A stretch of 64,000 bases of DNA from Ecdyonurus torrentis (taxonomy: Eukaryota > Arthropoda > Insecta > Ephemeroptera > Heptageniidae): contig OX439132.1 of the NCBI GenBank assembly GCA_949318235.1, positions 30,764,243 to 30,828,242 on the forward strand, in the 5' to 3' direction. Positions 42,362-56,928 of the stretch are shown here, in pieces. The notes under the pieces were generated by a model. The model did no database searches. It worked only from the letters and a program-made list of their open reading frames with translations, and was not told the DNA's origin. The translations under genes and the position numbers were made by a program. Within the stretch, counting starts at the first letter, position 1; every line of letters begins with the position of its first letter.

Positions 42362-43485
42362 TGCTATCTCGTACACCTACTCAATTTAAAAAAAATTAAA
42401 AAAAAAATAAAACATACATATTATTGCATCTATAACACCATCATTTTATATAATATAACACACATATTAAAATATGTATAAAAATAAATTCATAACAATA
42501 AAAAATAATATGTTATTATAAAAGTCAGTAAAATGATTAATTGTTTTCATTCAAAAACATGTCGCATAATTATTAGTATATATATAGTATAATAATAATT
42601 ATTCATATTGTTATTTTATATGGTTTAAAAACACCATGTGGTTTTAAGGTATAAAATAATTTAACAAAAAATATTTTGTTTGTATTATTAAACAACTAAA
42701 TGTCATAATGTTATATATTATGATATTGAATATATTAGGTTTACATAGAATTTTATTTTTCATATGAAATGACAACATTTTTTTTTTTTTTTTTTTTTTT
42801 TATGTAAAGTAAAATTTGATGTTTTCTTTTTGCTCAATTGTTTTGCCCATAGTAATAAAGAAAAAATGAATTTTTGATATATTGAAAATTCCAACATTTC
42901 AAAATTGCTAGTCTATAAAATTTACGCCTTGTCACCTTGGAAAACTTTTTATTTTGATTGTTTCCTGAATTGTCAAAAACAATTCAGCATTGCGACAAAA
43001 AAAAACTTTTTTTTTTTAAAGTTAATATATTGCAACTATAAAATGAGTTTGTTCAATACAATTTTTTAGTGTTTCAAATAAAGTAACAATTAAAATGTCC
43101 ATGAAATTTTAAAATGTTTAGAAAAATGTCCACATCTCCTTAGTTATTAAAAAAAACTATAAAATTTAGTAAAAAATGAAGCATTTAACTCTACGTTTTT
43201 AACTCTTAAGTGTTTTTATGTTATAATTTAAAATTCAAAATTAATACTCAATATAGTACTGCACGTATATAGTCATAAAACTTTATTTTTCCCTTTTTTT
43301 ATTTTTTTTTTCGTAAGAGTATTTTCAATTTATATTTAAAATAAAAAAAAAATCTAAAAATAAAATATATTCCCATTGATTTAGGTCGTTATTGTGCTTG
43401 GCCACAGCTGTTAGCGGCCACTTTAGATGTATTTTTATGTGGTACTTTTATAAAACAAACATTTGGAAGTTGGTTGGGAGCACCG

Positions 43486-43487
<2 letters not shown>
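42362..43487. other. AT-rich stretch, no gene seen
   Basis: Poly(T) at 42779-42800. The remainder is simple AT-rich sequence. Confidence 0.5.
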
Positions 43488-43526
<39 letters not shown>

Positions 43527-43564
43527 GTGTTCGACATGTTGCATAAGCTTCAGGATGACCGCTG

Positions 43565-43598
<34 letters not shown>
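43488..43598. repeat. (GA)n and (CT)n arrays facing each other
   Basis: About 17 GA units (43488-43523), a 44-bp spacer, then 16 CT units (43567-43598). The two arrays are inverted copies and could form a hairpin. Confidence 0.95.
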
Positions 43599-43601
<3 letters not shown>

Positions 43602-43650
43602 CATTTTGTAACATCACAAGTCATTTAATAGTGTTCTTGATTTTTTGTTT

Positions 43651-43755
<105 letters not shown>

Positions 43756-44314
43756 GTATATACATTTCACATTTAAAATTTCAAACTAATTTTCCTTTGA
43801 AATGAGTTGACTATAACTTTAATTCATATAAAACATACAAATCTGAAACAAAATCACAAAATAATCTTCATCATAAAATTTTAATTTCAATATTTCTATA
43901 GTTTCTTTTACTTTAAATCATTCTGAAATGACAATACAACGATTATATATTATATTAAATATTTTACCACAATATAATAGGTTGAGTCATTAAATCTTGT
44001 ATAAATATCCATATTTTAGACATGCAAGAAATAATTATTTAATATGTGTTTGATATAAAAACTTACATGGGGACGTTTCTTTAATACATAATATATTATT
44101 GTCATTAATAATTTAAGGAACGTATGACGACAGAATATTTGTTATATTGTCTTTTATATAAATGTACTCTCCCACCCCCTTATCAAGTGACTTGATCAAA
44201 CAAAAAATAGTATATTTAATAAGTTGATCATTATTAATTGAATATTATTGATTTTTTTTTAATAAGTGCATTTTTTTTTATTAAAATGTACTTGAACTTA
44301 CTCTCTGTTCTGAT

Positions 44315-44315
<1 letters not shown>

Positions 44316-44388
<73 letters not shown>

Positions 44389-44390
44389 TA
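44316..44390. repeat. (TA)n then (CA)n microsatellite
   Basis: About 32 TA units followed by four CA units. Confidence 0.96.
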
Positions 44391-44814
44391 CAAACTCATA
44401 ATTTTGAAATTTTATAATTTACTGACTTTAATATTAAAGTACCAATCACATCAGCGTTATTGTAAAAATATCCACGTTTACTGCTCTTGCAGTTTTATTA
44501 ATAGTTTTGTTATGTTTTATTACTTTACCACATATCTAATCTATAGAACTCTTTGGCAAGACACAATTAGACACAGACGGGAGGATAAGTCAAAACTGAC
44601 TTTTTGCCCAAGCTCTTTTTGGCACAAACTTATCTAATAAAGAATGAATGCATTTTCAGGAGTAGGATATAAGTGAGGAACTAGTATTGAGAGAGAAGTG
44701 AATGCCTATAAAAAGAAACAGCACCGTTATTCACCTGTAATATCGCAGGGAAACCATAGAAAATTTCTGTCTTATAGCCGTATTTATTTAAGAAGCTCAT
44801 TCATTTAATATTGT
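44391..44814. other. AT-rich stretch, no gene seen
   Basis: A 77-codon plus frame (44404-44637) shows no motif I recognise. Confidence 0.4.
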
Positions 44815-44973
44815 AAAAGATAAGGCCTTACCGGATAGGTAACTTGGAAGTTGACTAGTGGTTCAATTCCAGTTCAATTACAAGTTAACAATTCCATGTA
44901 TACAACCTTCAAAAGGTGTAATTTTGTATTGCAAGTGATTGTGAGGAGAATGGAAATAAAGAAAATTTGAATT
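44815..44973 (+). mobile_element. tRNA-derived SINE with LINE-like 3' tail
   Basis: The head ccggataggtaacttggaag followed by ctagtggttcaattcc resembles a tRNA's D-to-T-arm region. ggttcaattcc at 44860-44870 is a good pol III B box. After about 75 bp of unique body comes the tail aatggaaataaagaaaattt followed by gaa. The tail closely matches the 3' end of the LINE at 61071-61104 (minus sense gagaaataaagaaattttga). SINEs commonly borrow the 3' tail of the LINE whose machinery copies them. No target duplication was identified. Confidence 0.5.
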
Positions 44974-44975
44974 CA

Positions 44976-46101
44976 CTTAAGGGAATCAAGCATACTACAA
45001 GACATTCTCATTATTGAATTTAATAATAATTTCCTAATTCTAATTAAGTATAGTAGTAAATGTTGTAGAAGGAAATATCCTTCGGTTTTGAATCGCGAAA
45101 CGAAAATTCTATTGAAAGAATATCAAGTATTTTCATATAGATAAAACGTATCGTGACTGTATGCTGAAAATTAAATGAACTACATATTAATATAATAATT
45201 ATATGTTACATATCAGAAGTAAGTTTTTTTTATTTTTTTCAAATCTCAATTTTGCAAAACACACTTACACACATTTAACATAATATTTTAGGCACGTTAA
45301 CTCAGAATTGTTAATGTATGGTCTGTAATTGCACATCATTTATTAAGTTTAATGTTTTCTCTATAAAAATTGAAGTTGAAAGTAAGAGTTACATCGTAAA
45401 TAAAATTTTATTTTAATAGAGAAAAATCAAACTTTTTATTATTTCTCAGATATTATAATACTTTATTTTAATATACTTTTTTAGATCATCCCACAAACTT
45501 AATATAAATCAGCTGAGACACTGAATGTGTCTTCTTATATTTGGAGGAAAAAAAAAAAGTTAAGGTGAAATTACTTTGGAAGACTTTTTCATTATAAATT
45601 ACAACTTTATATATATATTATTTTATATATTATATATAAATATATATTTTAAAAAAAAAACTTTTTTTTATCTTAGTTTTGCTGTAGTCTCGAATCTCTT
45701 TTTATTTTAATAGCTAAAGTTGTAGCTGAGTATAAATCTTTTATATCTTTAATTTTATGCTTTTTTAGTTATTTATATGACGCCATTTGCCAAGCGTAAC
45801 TTTGATATTTTTTTATAACTTTTTATTTTATTCGCAACAACTAATTTTTACTGGACTGATCGCCTTTCTATAAATTATAGAGAGAATTGTAATTATTTTT
45901 GCTCATAGTGAGTATTGTAAAAAAAAAAAAAAAAAAAAAAAGTATGTGTGTGTATATGTATAACAATATTTTTGCTTGTAACGTATTATTATTATACATC
46001 AAATTGTCTTGTTTTGTTTTTGCATGGGCATGGGGGGCATGGGCATAGTGTGGACTATATTTGCGACAACGAGGCATAATACAGTACTTGTTTTTCTTTT
46101 G

Positions 46102-46103
<2 letters not shown>
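44976..46103. other. AT-rich stretch, no gene seen
   Basis: Poly(A) at 45919-45941. Otherwise unremarkable. Confidence 0.5.

Positions 46104-46160
<57 letters not shown>
46104..46160. repeat. (CT)n microsatellite
   Basis: About 28 CT units at the start of a 170-bp pyrimidine-rich strand. Confidence 0.97.
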
Positions 46161-46164
<4 letters not shown>

Positions 46165-46285
46165 ATCCCAGCTGTCTCCACTCTCCACCACCCCTCTTTT
46201 CTTCTACTTTCTCTCTACCCCTGCCCCCAAGTCCAACCCCCCCCCCCCCCCGAAAAATCCCCACCTCCCCCGCCTCCACCACTCT
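46161..46285. repeat. Pyrimidine-rich tract with a C15 run
   Basis: The plus strand is almost entirely C and T, with 15 consecutive C at 46237-46251 followed by ccacctcccccgcctcc. A second C run of about 11 lies at 47129-47139. Confidence 0.9.
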
Positions 46286-47059
46286 AACTCTATAACCTAC
46301 AAACGGGCTTTATATTTATATTTTATTACTTGGTATTATATATATGTCTAGAACTCGTTAAAGTGGCTCCGTCCATTTTCAAGTACAAGGGGTGCACTTG
46401 TCAGTGCAAAAAAGTAATATAATAATATAAAATAATAATAATAATAATAATATACTTTTCTTTCATTTTCATTGTTATTGTTATAAAAAAAGTTATAAAT
46501 TTTTATTTATTTTTTTTTTAGTATAAAAAAAATATTAAAAAAAAAAATTAGAATTTTCTTGACAAAAAATAAAAAACGAAATAGGGGATGTAGATACTCT
46601 TTGCATAGTTATTCCAAGAATAGATTTTGTCTTCTTATTTTTATTATAATTCTGTGGAAGAAATAGTTTAAAAATATTCTAACTTCGTGACTAAAACCTG
46701 TCTCACGTGCGCGTCACCAAAAACCCTAACCTATCCCATGCTTTTATATTTTACTATCTCTTATGTTAATCCACCGGCTTATAAGAACCAATTTGAATGG
46801 AAGAGTGAAGCTTGTAAAAGAAATAGTAAAAAAAAAAGAAGAAAAAAAATTCTTCAATGAATTTAACTTTGATTAAGACTTGTAGATGAATATACGTGTA
46901 CTTAAAAGACAAGCATTTTTATTGAAGGACTTAATTTTAATATTCTTTTTTTTATATATAGTACTTTGCTTTCTTTTTTTTATTAAAGATTTACAATCTG
47001 TGTATTATATTACTTTATCAGTAACTTCTAATGACACAAATAAACTATACAATATATCT

Positions 47060-47063
<4 letters not shown>
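46286..47063. other. AT-rich stretch, no gene seen
   Basis: AAT repeats at 46430-46452 and several A runs. No gene recognised. Confidence 0.5.

Positions 47064-47102
<39 letters not shown>
47064..47102. repeat. poly(A) run of about 39
   Basis: One of the two longest homopolymers in the window. No retrotransposon body is recognisable upstream. Confidence 0.95.
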
Positions 47103-47104
<2 letters not shown>

Positions 47105-47139
47105 AGAGAAGCAATTTTTTACACGAATCCCCCCCCCCC

Positions 47140-47870
47140 TCCCCAATAAAGCAAGAAACCATTCAATCAATGTGTTGTTTGATTTTTTTTTTTCTTATTT
47201 TGACGTATGTCATGTATAAATAACTTGTTAGGGAATATAAAAACAATCAGTTAACCATTTTGAGTAATATATAATATATATATATTGTGTGTATATAATA
47301 TATATATATATATATATTATAATTTTCAATAAAAAAAAATCCAAAATAATTATTATAAAATTAATAGTTTTTGAAATGTTTTTGTAAGTAGAGCGTAAAA
47401 TGACAATCATCTTCATTTTTATTGTTAGTATCGTGGTGCTCATAAAGTTGCCAGATTAAAGTGAACACGCTTCACTTCGCTACTGTGGTTGTTATGTTGT
47501 CATAATAAACGTCAACATAACCAAGTTTTTTATGTTGATAACTCTTAAAAGCAAGACGGCAACAGCAATTTCAAATTAGAACATCACTTAAACTGCTACA
47601 AATTCATTTGTTTTTACATCAATTTAAATCGGATGAGAATTTATCAACTGTTAAAAATCTATTACATTTGCAAAGTAATAAATATGATATACTTTATAAC
47701 AATGTTTATATTTTTTTATGTCATATTCAATAAATCTATTTTAGAATTTATATTATTATATATATTTTTTGTTATGTTTATTTATAATTATTATATATTT
47801 ACTAAACAGGCGTATAGCTGCTCACACAAACTTTTGTGTGGCGCAGCATTTCCCTAGTGCCTTGAGTTAA
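47140..47870. other. AT-rich stretch, no gene seen
   Basis: Small stems occur, such as cacacaaacttttgtgtg at 47823-47840 and a gttgtcat...gtcaacataa pair near 47494-47522. No gene recognised. Confidence 0.45.
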
Positions 47871-47871
47871 T

Positions 47872-48023
<152 letters not shown>

Positions 48024-48119
48024 CAAGGAAAACAACGCAATAAAAATATAAAGAAATATATAATATATATATAAATAACAGATAACAAAAACAGGCTATA
48101 AAACCGGATGTCGTAATCG

Positions 48120-48142
48120 CTCTCTCTCTCTCTCTCTCTCTC
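48120..48142. repeat. (CT)n microsatellite
   Basis: About 11 CT units. Confidence 0.95.
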
Positions 48143-49537
48143 GATATAAACTTTATTTTAGTTTTTTCTTCTTCTCTTTTCTTCTTATATTATATTATTT
48201 GAGAATAAGAAAATACTATATCAATGCGGTACAGTACGTAATGTAGAGGTATGGCATTGTTGACAGCAATAATTTTTTTTTTTTTTTTTTTGTTGGATGA
48301 ATAATAATAACCCGCAGAGATAAATAATCAGATAAAAGTTTTAGAAATTTCTTCATTTTCTTCAATATTTGCTAACTGATTTCTAGTTGTTGTTTTTTTA
48401 TTGGATTGATATGTTGTTATATTTTCTCAACTAACTCAATATCAGTATTCTGTGTGTATTGCATCAAGGATTTCAAATTTTAAATTATATTGAACATAAC
48501 CATGATTTTTTTTTTTAGCAGCAAGTATTTTACCAAAGGGTTTTGAAATTAGCAATTCTGCTACTAAAAATCAATAAATTAAAATTGAGAAAATATTTGA
48601 ACATATTTATAAGCTTTCATACTCTAAAAACACACCAGAAATTTTTTTTTATATATAAAACGTAAAAATATTGCTTATTATTTATATAGAAAAATATTTA
48701 AAATTTTTCCTCTTGTAAATATTAATATTTTTAATTTAGATAAAATATAATATAAAAAATAATGATCATCGCGTACATAAAAATTTAAATAATATTAAAA
48801 ATAAAACATTTTTTTTATAATAATAATAAATTGAAAAATAAAATATTAAATTTTCATCTACTCTTATGGATCAGAAAAAATACTTTAAAATTCCACGCCA
48901 TACCAAAAAATTGTATTTTATTATTATTATTATTTTAATTATTTATAAATTATATATAAAATATAAAGCTTTATTTATATTTTATATTGTTATTTTTCTC
49001 TTTCTGTGTGTATATTTTATTTTTAATAAAGTCATTCTTAAAATTGTAATTTTTACATGTCGTGTAATTTTGTAACTAATTAAAGAAAGTGTAACGTCAA
49101 AAACATTATTTTCATTTATAATTTTAATTAAAATAGCAACTTTATATTTATAATTTTATTATGTATACATTGTTAAAAATTTATAATATTTTATATTAAA
49201 AACAACATGCGCGCACTCTGCTTGCACGCGCTTTTCCTTTCTTAATTCATTTATTCTATCACTAATGAGAATATGCATTATAAATTATAATATAATATTT
49301 ATCGATTTTTGTTTTGTTTTTGTATATTATGTATGTTTATATATTATATAGTTCTTGTGATAATTTTATATCGATTTTAAATTGTTATATTATGTGTGTG
49401 TGTGTGTGTGTGTTTGAATTTAATATTTAAAAAGTAAATCAAATATGAAAATAACATGTTATATTAGTGTTGTATATAATCATTTAGCTTCTCTTTTCTT
49501 ATTTTAAAAACAAAATTTTACTTTGCAAGTTTTAAGT

Positions 49538-49542
<5 letters not shown>
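48143..49542. other. AT-rich stretch, no gene seen
   Basis: Poly(T) at 48271-48291 and a GT run at 49394-49413. No coding or RNA signature. Confidence 0.5.

Positions 49543-49584
<42 letters not shown>
49543..49584. repeat. poly(A) run of 42
   Basis: The longest homopolymer in the window. A retroposon body upstream could not be identified. Confidence 0.95.
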
Positions 49585-49586
<2 letters not shown>

Positions 49587-51516
49587 CTAACTTTTTTATT
49601 TCAGTTATTATTTTCATTATTTTCGGAAGTGCTTAAAACAAATTTTAGGTAATTTTTAACATTTCACTGCAAAAAGTACGACTCTTTTAGAATGTCTTGG
49701 CTAAAGGATATAAAAAAAGTGCCAGCTAATACTTATATTATATAAAGTTCAATCACAAGTTACTAGAATGCGCAAGATGTATGTACATCATCAAAACAGT
49801 ATGGAAATAGTGAAGCTATAATGAGTCAGTTTATTGTTTAAAAAAGTTATATCCACAAAGTGCATTATTTGTCATCAACAACTTCGCATAGTTCCCTCAT
49901 GAAAACTGCTGTGTTAGCACAATTTTCTTTTTGTCAAGTGCTTATATTTTAAATGAAGGTCAACTATACTATTTTTAGTAACTGTTTCATTTTTATTATA
50001 TTATGAATATATTATTTATTTTATACAATGTAAAATAAAAATATAAACATAAGCATCTAAAAATAATTTGTTATAATATATAAAATAATTTGTAATGTAA
50101 ACAAAATTCATGCATTATGGAATGAAATGTTTCATAAATATATTGCACTAAAATATTATTATATTGAGTGTGCTTTTTTTTTTTTATTATCATTATAAAG
50201 TATATCACCAATTTTTTTTGTTACGTTTTTTTTTTCAAAATTCATATGAATTTTGAATTTTTGGATTCCACGAAAAGAGTTTTACTTATTTTACCTTTTT
50301 TGTCTCACAAAAATAAAATATGGTAGGTCAGTTTTTAAAAATATTCCACAACACGCAACAGCACATCAGTATTTTATATATAGTTTTCCCACAGTATATT
50401 TACATTAAATTTACATAAAAACATTGAATTTGATTAACTTTATAAATAAATTGAATGACTTAATTTTTTAAACAAAATTTTCTAAAAAAAAAAAAAAATA
50501 CATAAAATATATATATAGTTATTAAAACAAATAATCGTAATATAAGGCATAATATTAATGTAGAATTTATAATATGCATATATTAAATTCCACAAGCTTT
50601 CTGAGTGAGGCTTTATTTACTTAGGAGTATAATTAGCAAACGGCCAAGTAAATACATATATAATGTTGGTAGTATATAGAACCATACACATACATACATA
50701 TATACATACACTTGCTTTCTCTCTCACTCATTCACATACATATATAATATATAGAAACCAACACAAACTTAACTCTGTACCGTATGTATATATATGCGAA
50801 TTTATACATAATATATTATATCATATATATATATAGTTAAAAAAAAAAGAAGGGAGCATGGGGGTGGGTATAAGGAATGAGAGAAAAGCAGCGTACACGC
50901 ATATATGTATATATTATGGGGTAGTTCACTGTAATAATATATGAAACTAACAGTAGTACTACACTTTTAGCTTTATAATTAGCTAATTAAGATATATATA
51001 TAATGTTATATTTATGTTTATGTTATACATAAGCTTTTGATCATTGTAGCATTCCTAATTAATATATTTTTTAATTGTATGAGAATATTTCCTTTAAAAA
51101 TATATTGCATTTTTTTTTTGTATGCGTATATATTATATTTCATATTGAATAATTTTTCATTCATATATTACATACACTTTTATATATATATATTTCTTAA
51201 TTAGTAAGTAATTTAAGGTTATATTTTATTTTCTTGCTTAATATTTATGTAAATTGAATGGCTTATATTATATATATTGTACTGAACTAATATCACATAA
51301 TATTATCACTAAAATATGCATGCTAACAATAATGCCTTACTGTATATATAATTATTTGATTTCAATATTAAATGCTACTTAAATGTTAATTTAGATGTTA
51401 TTTGTACTGACAATTAAATTCTATAGTATAATACACCTTAATTATTCAATTATCATATGATACTTACTTTTTTAAATATATTTTTATTTGCAAATTTTAA
51501 GCTAAATTTATACATA

Positions 51517-51525
<9 letters not shown>
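49585..51525. other. AT-rich stretch, no gene seen
   Basis: The segment 49630-49945 is of higher complexity than its surroundings but lacks an open frame or a match elsewhere in the window. The rest is TA-rich. Confidence 0.5.

Positions 51526-51601
<76 letters not shown>
51526..51601. repeat. (CA)n microsatellite
   Basis: About 38 CA units, the only long CA-only array in the window. Confidence 0.97.
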
Positions 51602-51603
<2 letters not shown>

Positions 51604-51669
51604 TTTTTAAGGAAATCTATAACCACAATACGTTGTGTAAAAAGTATAAAAGTTCAAGCTGAATGTATC

Positions 51670-51675
<6 letters not shown>

Positions 51676-51741
<66 letters not shown>
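51676..51741. repeat. (TA)n microsatellite
   Basis: About 32 TA units. Confidence 0.97.
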
Positions 51742-51746
<5 letters not shown>

Positions 51747-51903
51747 CGTATATAGATATGAAGTTTTGGTGTTCTGTACTTGTTTAGTAAGTCTGTTATT
51801 ACTTAGGTAAGCAATGACATTTTTTAAAACAATTCAAACTTTAATTTTTTTTTTTACTTATATTATCATTCAATGCTATTATTAAACTTTTTACTTCTTC
51901 AGC

Positions 51904-51905
<2 letters not shown>

Positions 51906-51945
<40 letters not shown>
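51906..51945. repeat. (CT)n microsatellite
   Basis: About 20 CT units. Confidence 0.97.
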
Positions 51946-51950
<5 letters not shown>

Positions 51951-52257
51951 AACTATTGAAAATAAATTTTTGAATATTGATATGAAGCCCCGTTGAAAAA
52001 TATATTAATTTCTCCCTCTATATAGTTCTGGTAAAGTATGCAACCTGTTTTGTGTGGGCTCTTCTCTGGCAGCAAAAACTTTGACGTCAAAAATGTGTTA
52101 TTGTAAAGATTATGTTACATCAACGTCACTAACTATGTAATCAAAGTAATAATTGGTATTATTTTGACGTATATAACAATTGATATCATATTTCTTGTTC
52201 ATATAATAATTTAAAGCAAGCAAACAGTGCGGAGGGTTTCAAAAATCTTAATATATA

Positions 52258-53440
<1,183 letters not shown>

Positions 53441-53692
53441 TTAGAGACCTGATTTTTTTTTTTTGTGAAAATTGTGGCTGCACCTGCAAAAATAGTAAGT
53501 TACCTACCTGCATCACAACCTACTGTAAGTTTACGTAAATATTATTTCTAAGCTTTTAGCAGTGAAGTACCAAATTTTTATAAACACACAGTAGATTGTG
53601 AAGCAAAAAGCATAACTATCAAACTTGCAGGCGTAATCGTAATTGTCACCAAAAAAATCCAGTCTCTAATAACGATGATATTAAAATCACAG
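53441..53692. mobile_element. Foldback element F, ~250 bp
   Basis: The left end attagagacctgattttttt and the reverse complement of the right end attagagactggattttttt match. Next come tgcacctgcaaa and (reversed) tacgcctgcaag. The left half also matches 60028-60110, where tagagaccggat is followed by tacctgcattacaac. No coding capacity is seen. Confidence 0.65.
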
Positions 53693-53694
53693 AT

Positions 53695-54536
53695 TTCTAA
53701 ATCAAGAAATTTCTTTATTATTTTATTTATCTTTTTAATAAAAGTATAGTTGTTGTTATTGTTGTTGTTGTTTTGTTCTATTTAAATTTGTCATATAAAC
53801 AAACTTAAAGGAACTGGACAAATGCTTCAAAACTAGAGAAATAAATTAAAAGAAAAATGTTATGTTACATGATAATAATTTTACTAAGACATAACAATTT
53901 ATTTTTGGTATATTTCATTGAATCTAATTCTAAATATGTTAAGTTTTACTGTGCTTCTACAAGTTTTATTACAAACATTATTTGAATTGAAAGTAAAGCA
54001 GTAAGAAAGTTTGTTTACAAGTAAAACTGCTGGTAACTTATATATTTTTTACTTGTTTAAAATAAACAAGAGTTATTTTTACACTTGCTTCATGTAATGT
54101 ATAAAGTGAACAAAAAACTTTCTTATATTATTTTTTATAAACTTTTAGTGTTAAATTGAGAAAGAAAAAAGTCTGCGTATATATAGCTGGTCTTAGAAAA
54201 AAAAAGTTACTGAAAAATTGTTTCATTTCATGTTTCCATAACAACGAGTATGCATTTACTGTTAGTTGCATGAAAATGTGTAAGTTTTTATTTTGATTAA
54301 CGGTATTATAATAAACAGTTCAAATCAATTTTAATAAAACTTGCGTAACTCTCACTTTTCAGGCACATTTTTCACGTATATATGTACACTACATACACGA
54401 CAACATTTTTTTTTTATCTTTACAACTTTTAGTTATCACATTTCAGCTTCTTAAAATGATTCTTTAATGTTACTTTGTAAAAGTCAACTTCAGCAAAAGT
54501 TGCAAAAATGCTGAATGCATTTTAAATTACCCTATA
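53695..54536. other. AT-rich stretch, no gene seen
   Basis: GTT repeats lie at 53751-53772. Otherwise single-copy-looking AT-rich sequence. Confidence 0.5.
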
Positions 54537-54850
54537 TTAAAGGCATAACACTTTGAACAAAAAACATGTCTAGTATCCTAACAAACCTAAATATCAACGT
54601 TGATTTGGCCGAAGTCATTGATTTCCAATTTATTTTACATTCACAAAATGTCAGCTGCATGTTTATGACGTCACAGCTTGGCTGTTTCCGCGCGCGTGGA
54701 CTAGTAAGCTGTGACGTCATTAACATACATCTGACTTTTTGTAAATGGAAAATAAATTAGAAAGAAATGACTCAGGTTAAATTAAAGTTAATATTTAGGT
54801 ATGTAAGGATGTTAGTCGTGTTTTTTGTTCAATGTGTTCTATTCCTTTAA
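54537..54850. mobile_element. TTAA-type hairpin MITE, copy M6
   Basis: A 314-bp element with TTAA at both ends, inner ends aggcataacac and (reversed) aggaatagaac. The two halves are inverted copies almost to the middle. The centre is tttccgcgcgcgtgga, flanked by TGACGTCA at 54666-54673 and 54712-54719. It shares its arms and centre with M7 (56612-56928) and its terminal words with M1-M3. Open frames on both strands (about 64 codons) simply reflect the palindrome. Confidence 0.8.
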
Positions 54851-55090
54851 AAGAAAATCTTATGATTCAATATAAGCACAAACAATATTTTGATATTCAA
54901 CAAAGTATATTTATGTGTAATTATTACGTAATTGGTGACAAAAACTTCAATATATTGTAAAAAAAAAAAAGGAAGCAACGAGAAACAAAAAAAAGGTGTA
55001 TAAAACTTTTTTCTCTTTCTCTCTCTCACTTACACATAGTGTTTATATTTTTATAATATATGTTATAAAAACATTTTTCTAATTACACTG

Positions 55091-55135
<45 letters not shown>

Positions 55136-56611
55136 TATAAATGTTAATAAAACAATTTAAAGACAAAACTTTGTATGCAAGCAGGCAAGTATAAAAAAAC
55201 TGGTAGTATAGCAATAATGTATACGTTTTAATTAAAACTGTTTACAAACTCTATTTGTAAGCAAAAACAATGCTAAAAACTTTACGTATTTTTTTAAACA
55301 TAAAAAAAGTTATTTTTAGTGTGCGCTTCCCTGTTTATTATTCTTTATTGACGTTTTTATTTATTTTATAATATTTTTTTTAAAGCAAATTGCAATTAGT
55401 GCGGTTTTATAATATAAAATGGATGTTGTAATTTAAATGAATTATATTTCCTGTAATATAATATGTAGTATATATTAATAAATAATTATATTGTTTATAA
55501 TAAATTAAGGAAAATTAAATAGAATTGCAGTTTAGAAAAGTTTTGAGTTAACCAATACTGTATACTATATATCAAACCACAGAATTTGAATTCAATTTTG
55601 TAATACTATTGTTTGAAATTATATTATACCTTGCCTATAAATGTAATATTATATTATAGAAGTTCAAATAGTTCTTGGTATACTATTAATTAATATCGAT
55701 ATAGAGTGTTTCACTGCTGGAAATAAATTCATTGTTTTCTTGTCAGAAAAATTCATTATTTTTTCATCAACATTTGTTACTAATAATTATTGTTGATATC
55801 CTATATTATAGTAAGAGATACTGAGGAATTATCATATCATTTACCTATGGTTTTTGTTTGTTTTATTTGCTTTACCGCGCGAACTCACAAGTTGTCCACT
55901 TATTGGAATGGTACTTTTAGTATACTTATAGGCATCGGCGTATAGTATTATACATTTAAATTGTCGACATCCAAAAAGCATAATATTCTCTGTGTATTAT
56001 AAATAAAATATTTTTTGCTGAAATTTATTTGTCAATTTAGAAGTAACTGAAATGAAAACACGTGAAAAACGAAGTGAAAAAATGGCAAAATTAGACGATT
56101 TTCATTTTCTTTTTAAACAAAAATCGATTCAGGTATCGATATATTTAACGTAGTATATCTTCATAGAGGTTTAGATTTAGTTCTTCAGATGCTGAACTAT
56201 TGATAAAAAAATAATAATAAACATCCCGGCAAACACGTATTTAATTTCTGTATGAAATCCTTGACAATTTTAAACTTCCCGGCCAAATGTTTTAAATTTT
56301 AATTAGTATGGCATCACCCTAAAATTCGAAAGTTATCATTTTTATGTGACCTTTAACAAAATATGTTATTTTCAGTTTTTTATATTTACTGGTGTGTGTT
56401 TTGACGTGGACAGCGCATTTATATTATGTTATATAAATGATAATAACTTGTTTTTATTTAGAGGCCACAAAAAGTATACACCCACTCTTCGAACATATTT
56501 TGAATATAATTTTCTTTAGTACGTACGTACGTACATACCTATACGTTTAAGCAGGTAGTAATTCGTTATTACTTCAATAATCGATTCTTAAAGCAGTTTT
56601 CACACAAAATA
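54851..56611. other. AT-rich stretch, no gene seen
   Basis: A short (TA)n of about 18 units lies at 55096-55132. The stretch 55840-56420 is of ordinary complexity with no recognised gene. The tandem acgt word occurs three times at 56521-56533. Confidence 0.5.
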
Positions 56612-56928
56612 CTTAAAGACGTAGAACACTTTGAACAAAAAACTTGCCTAATATCCTAAATTACCCAAATATCAACATTATTTTGGCCGGAGTCGTTGAT
56701 TTCTAATTTATTTTTCATTTACAAAATGTTAGTTGCGGGTTTACTACGTCACAGTTCGCCTGTTTCCGCGCGCGTGGACCAGGCGAGCTGTGACGTAGTA
56801 AACCCGCAACTGACATTTTGTAAATGGAAAATAAATTAGAAATCAATGACTCCGGCCAAAATAATGTTGATATTTGGGTAATTTAGGATATTAGGCAAGT
56901 TTTTGTTCAAGGTGTTCTACGCCTTTAA
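56612..56928. mobile_element. TTAA-type hairpin MITE, copy M7, near-perfect palindrome
   Basis: 317 bp with TTAA at both ends. Each arm is about 150 bp, and by eye the arms differ at only about seven positions. The central loop is tttccgcgcgcgtggac. The CRE-like site is present in the altered form TACGTCAC/GTGACGTA in both arms, so a substitution in one arm is matched in the other. It would form a long stable hairpin in RNA or single-stranded DNA. Confidence 0.85.

Noticed and set aside
47064..47102. Poly(A) tail of a processed pseudogene
   Set aside because: No transcript-like or coding sequence can be recognised upstream, and no target duplication was seen. The same applies to 49543-49584.
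54566..54760. 64-codon frames on both strands in M6
   Set aside because: They are mirror images produced by the palindrome of the MITE, not independent genes.
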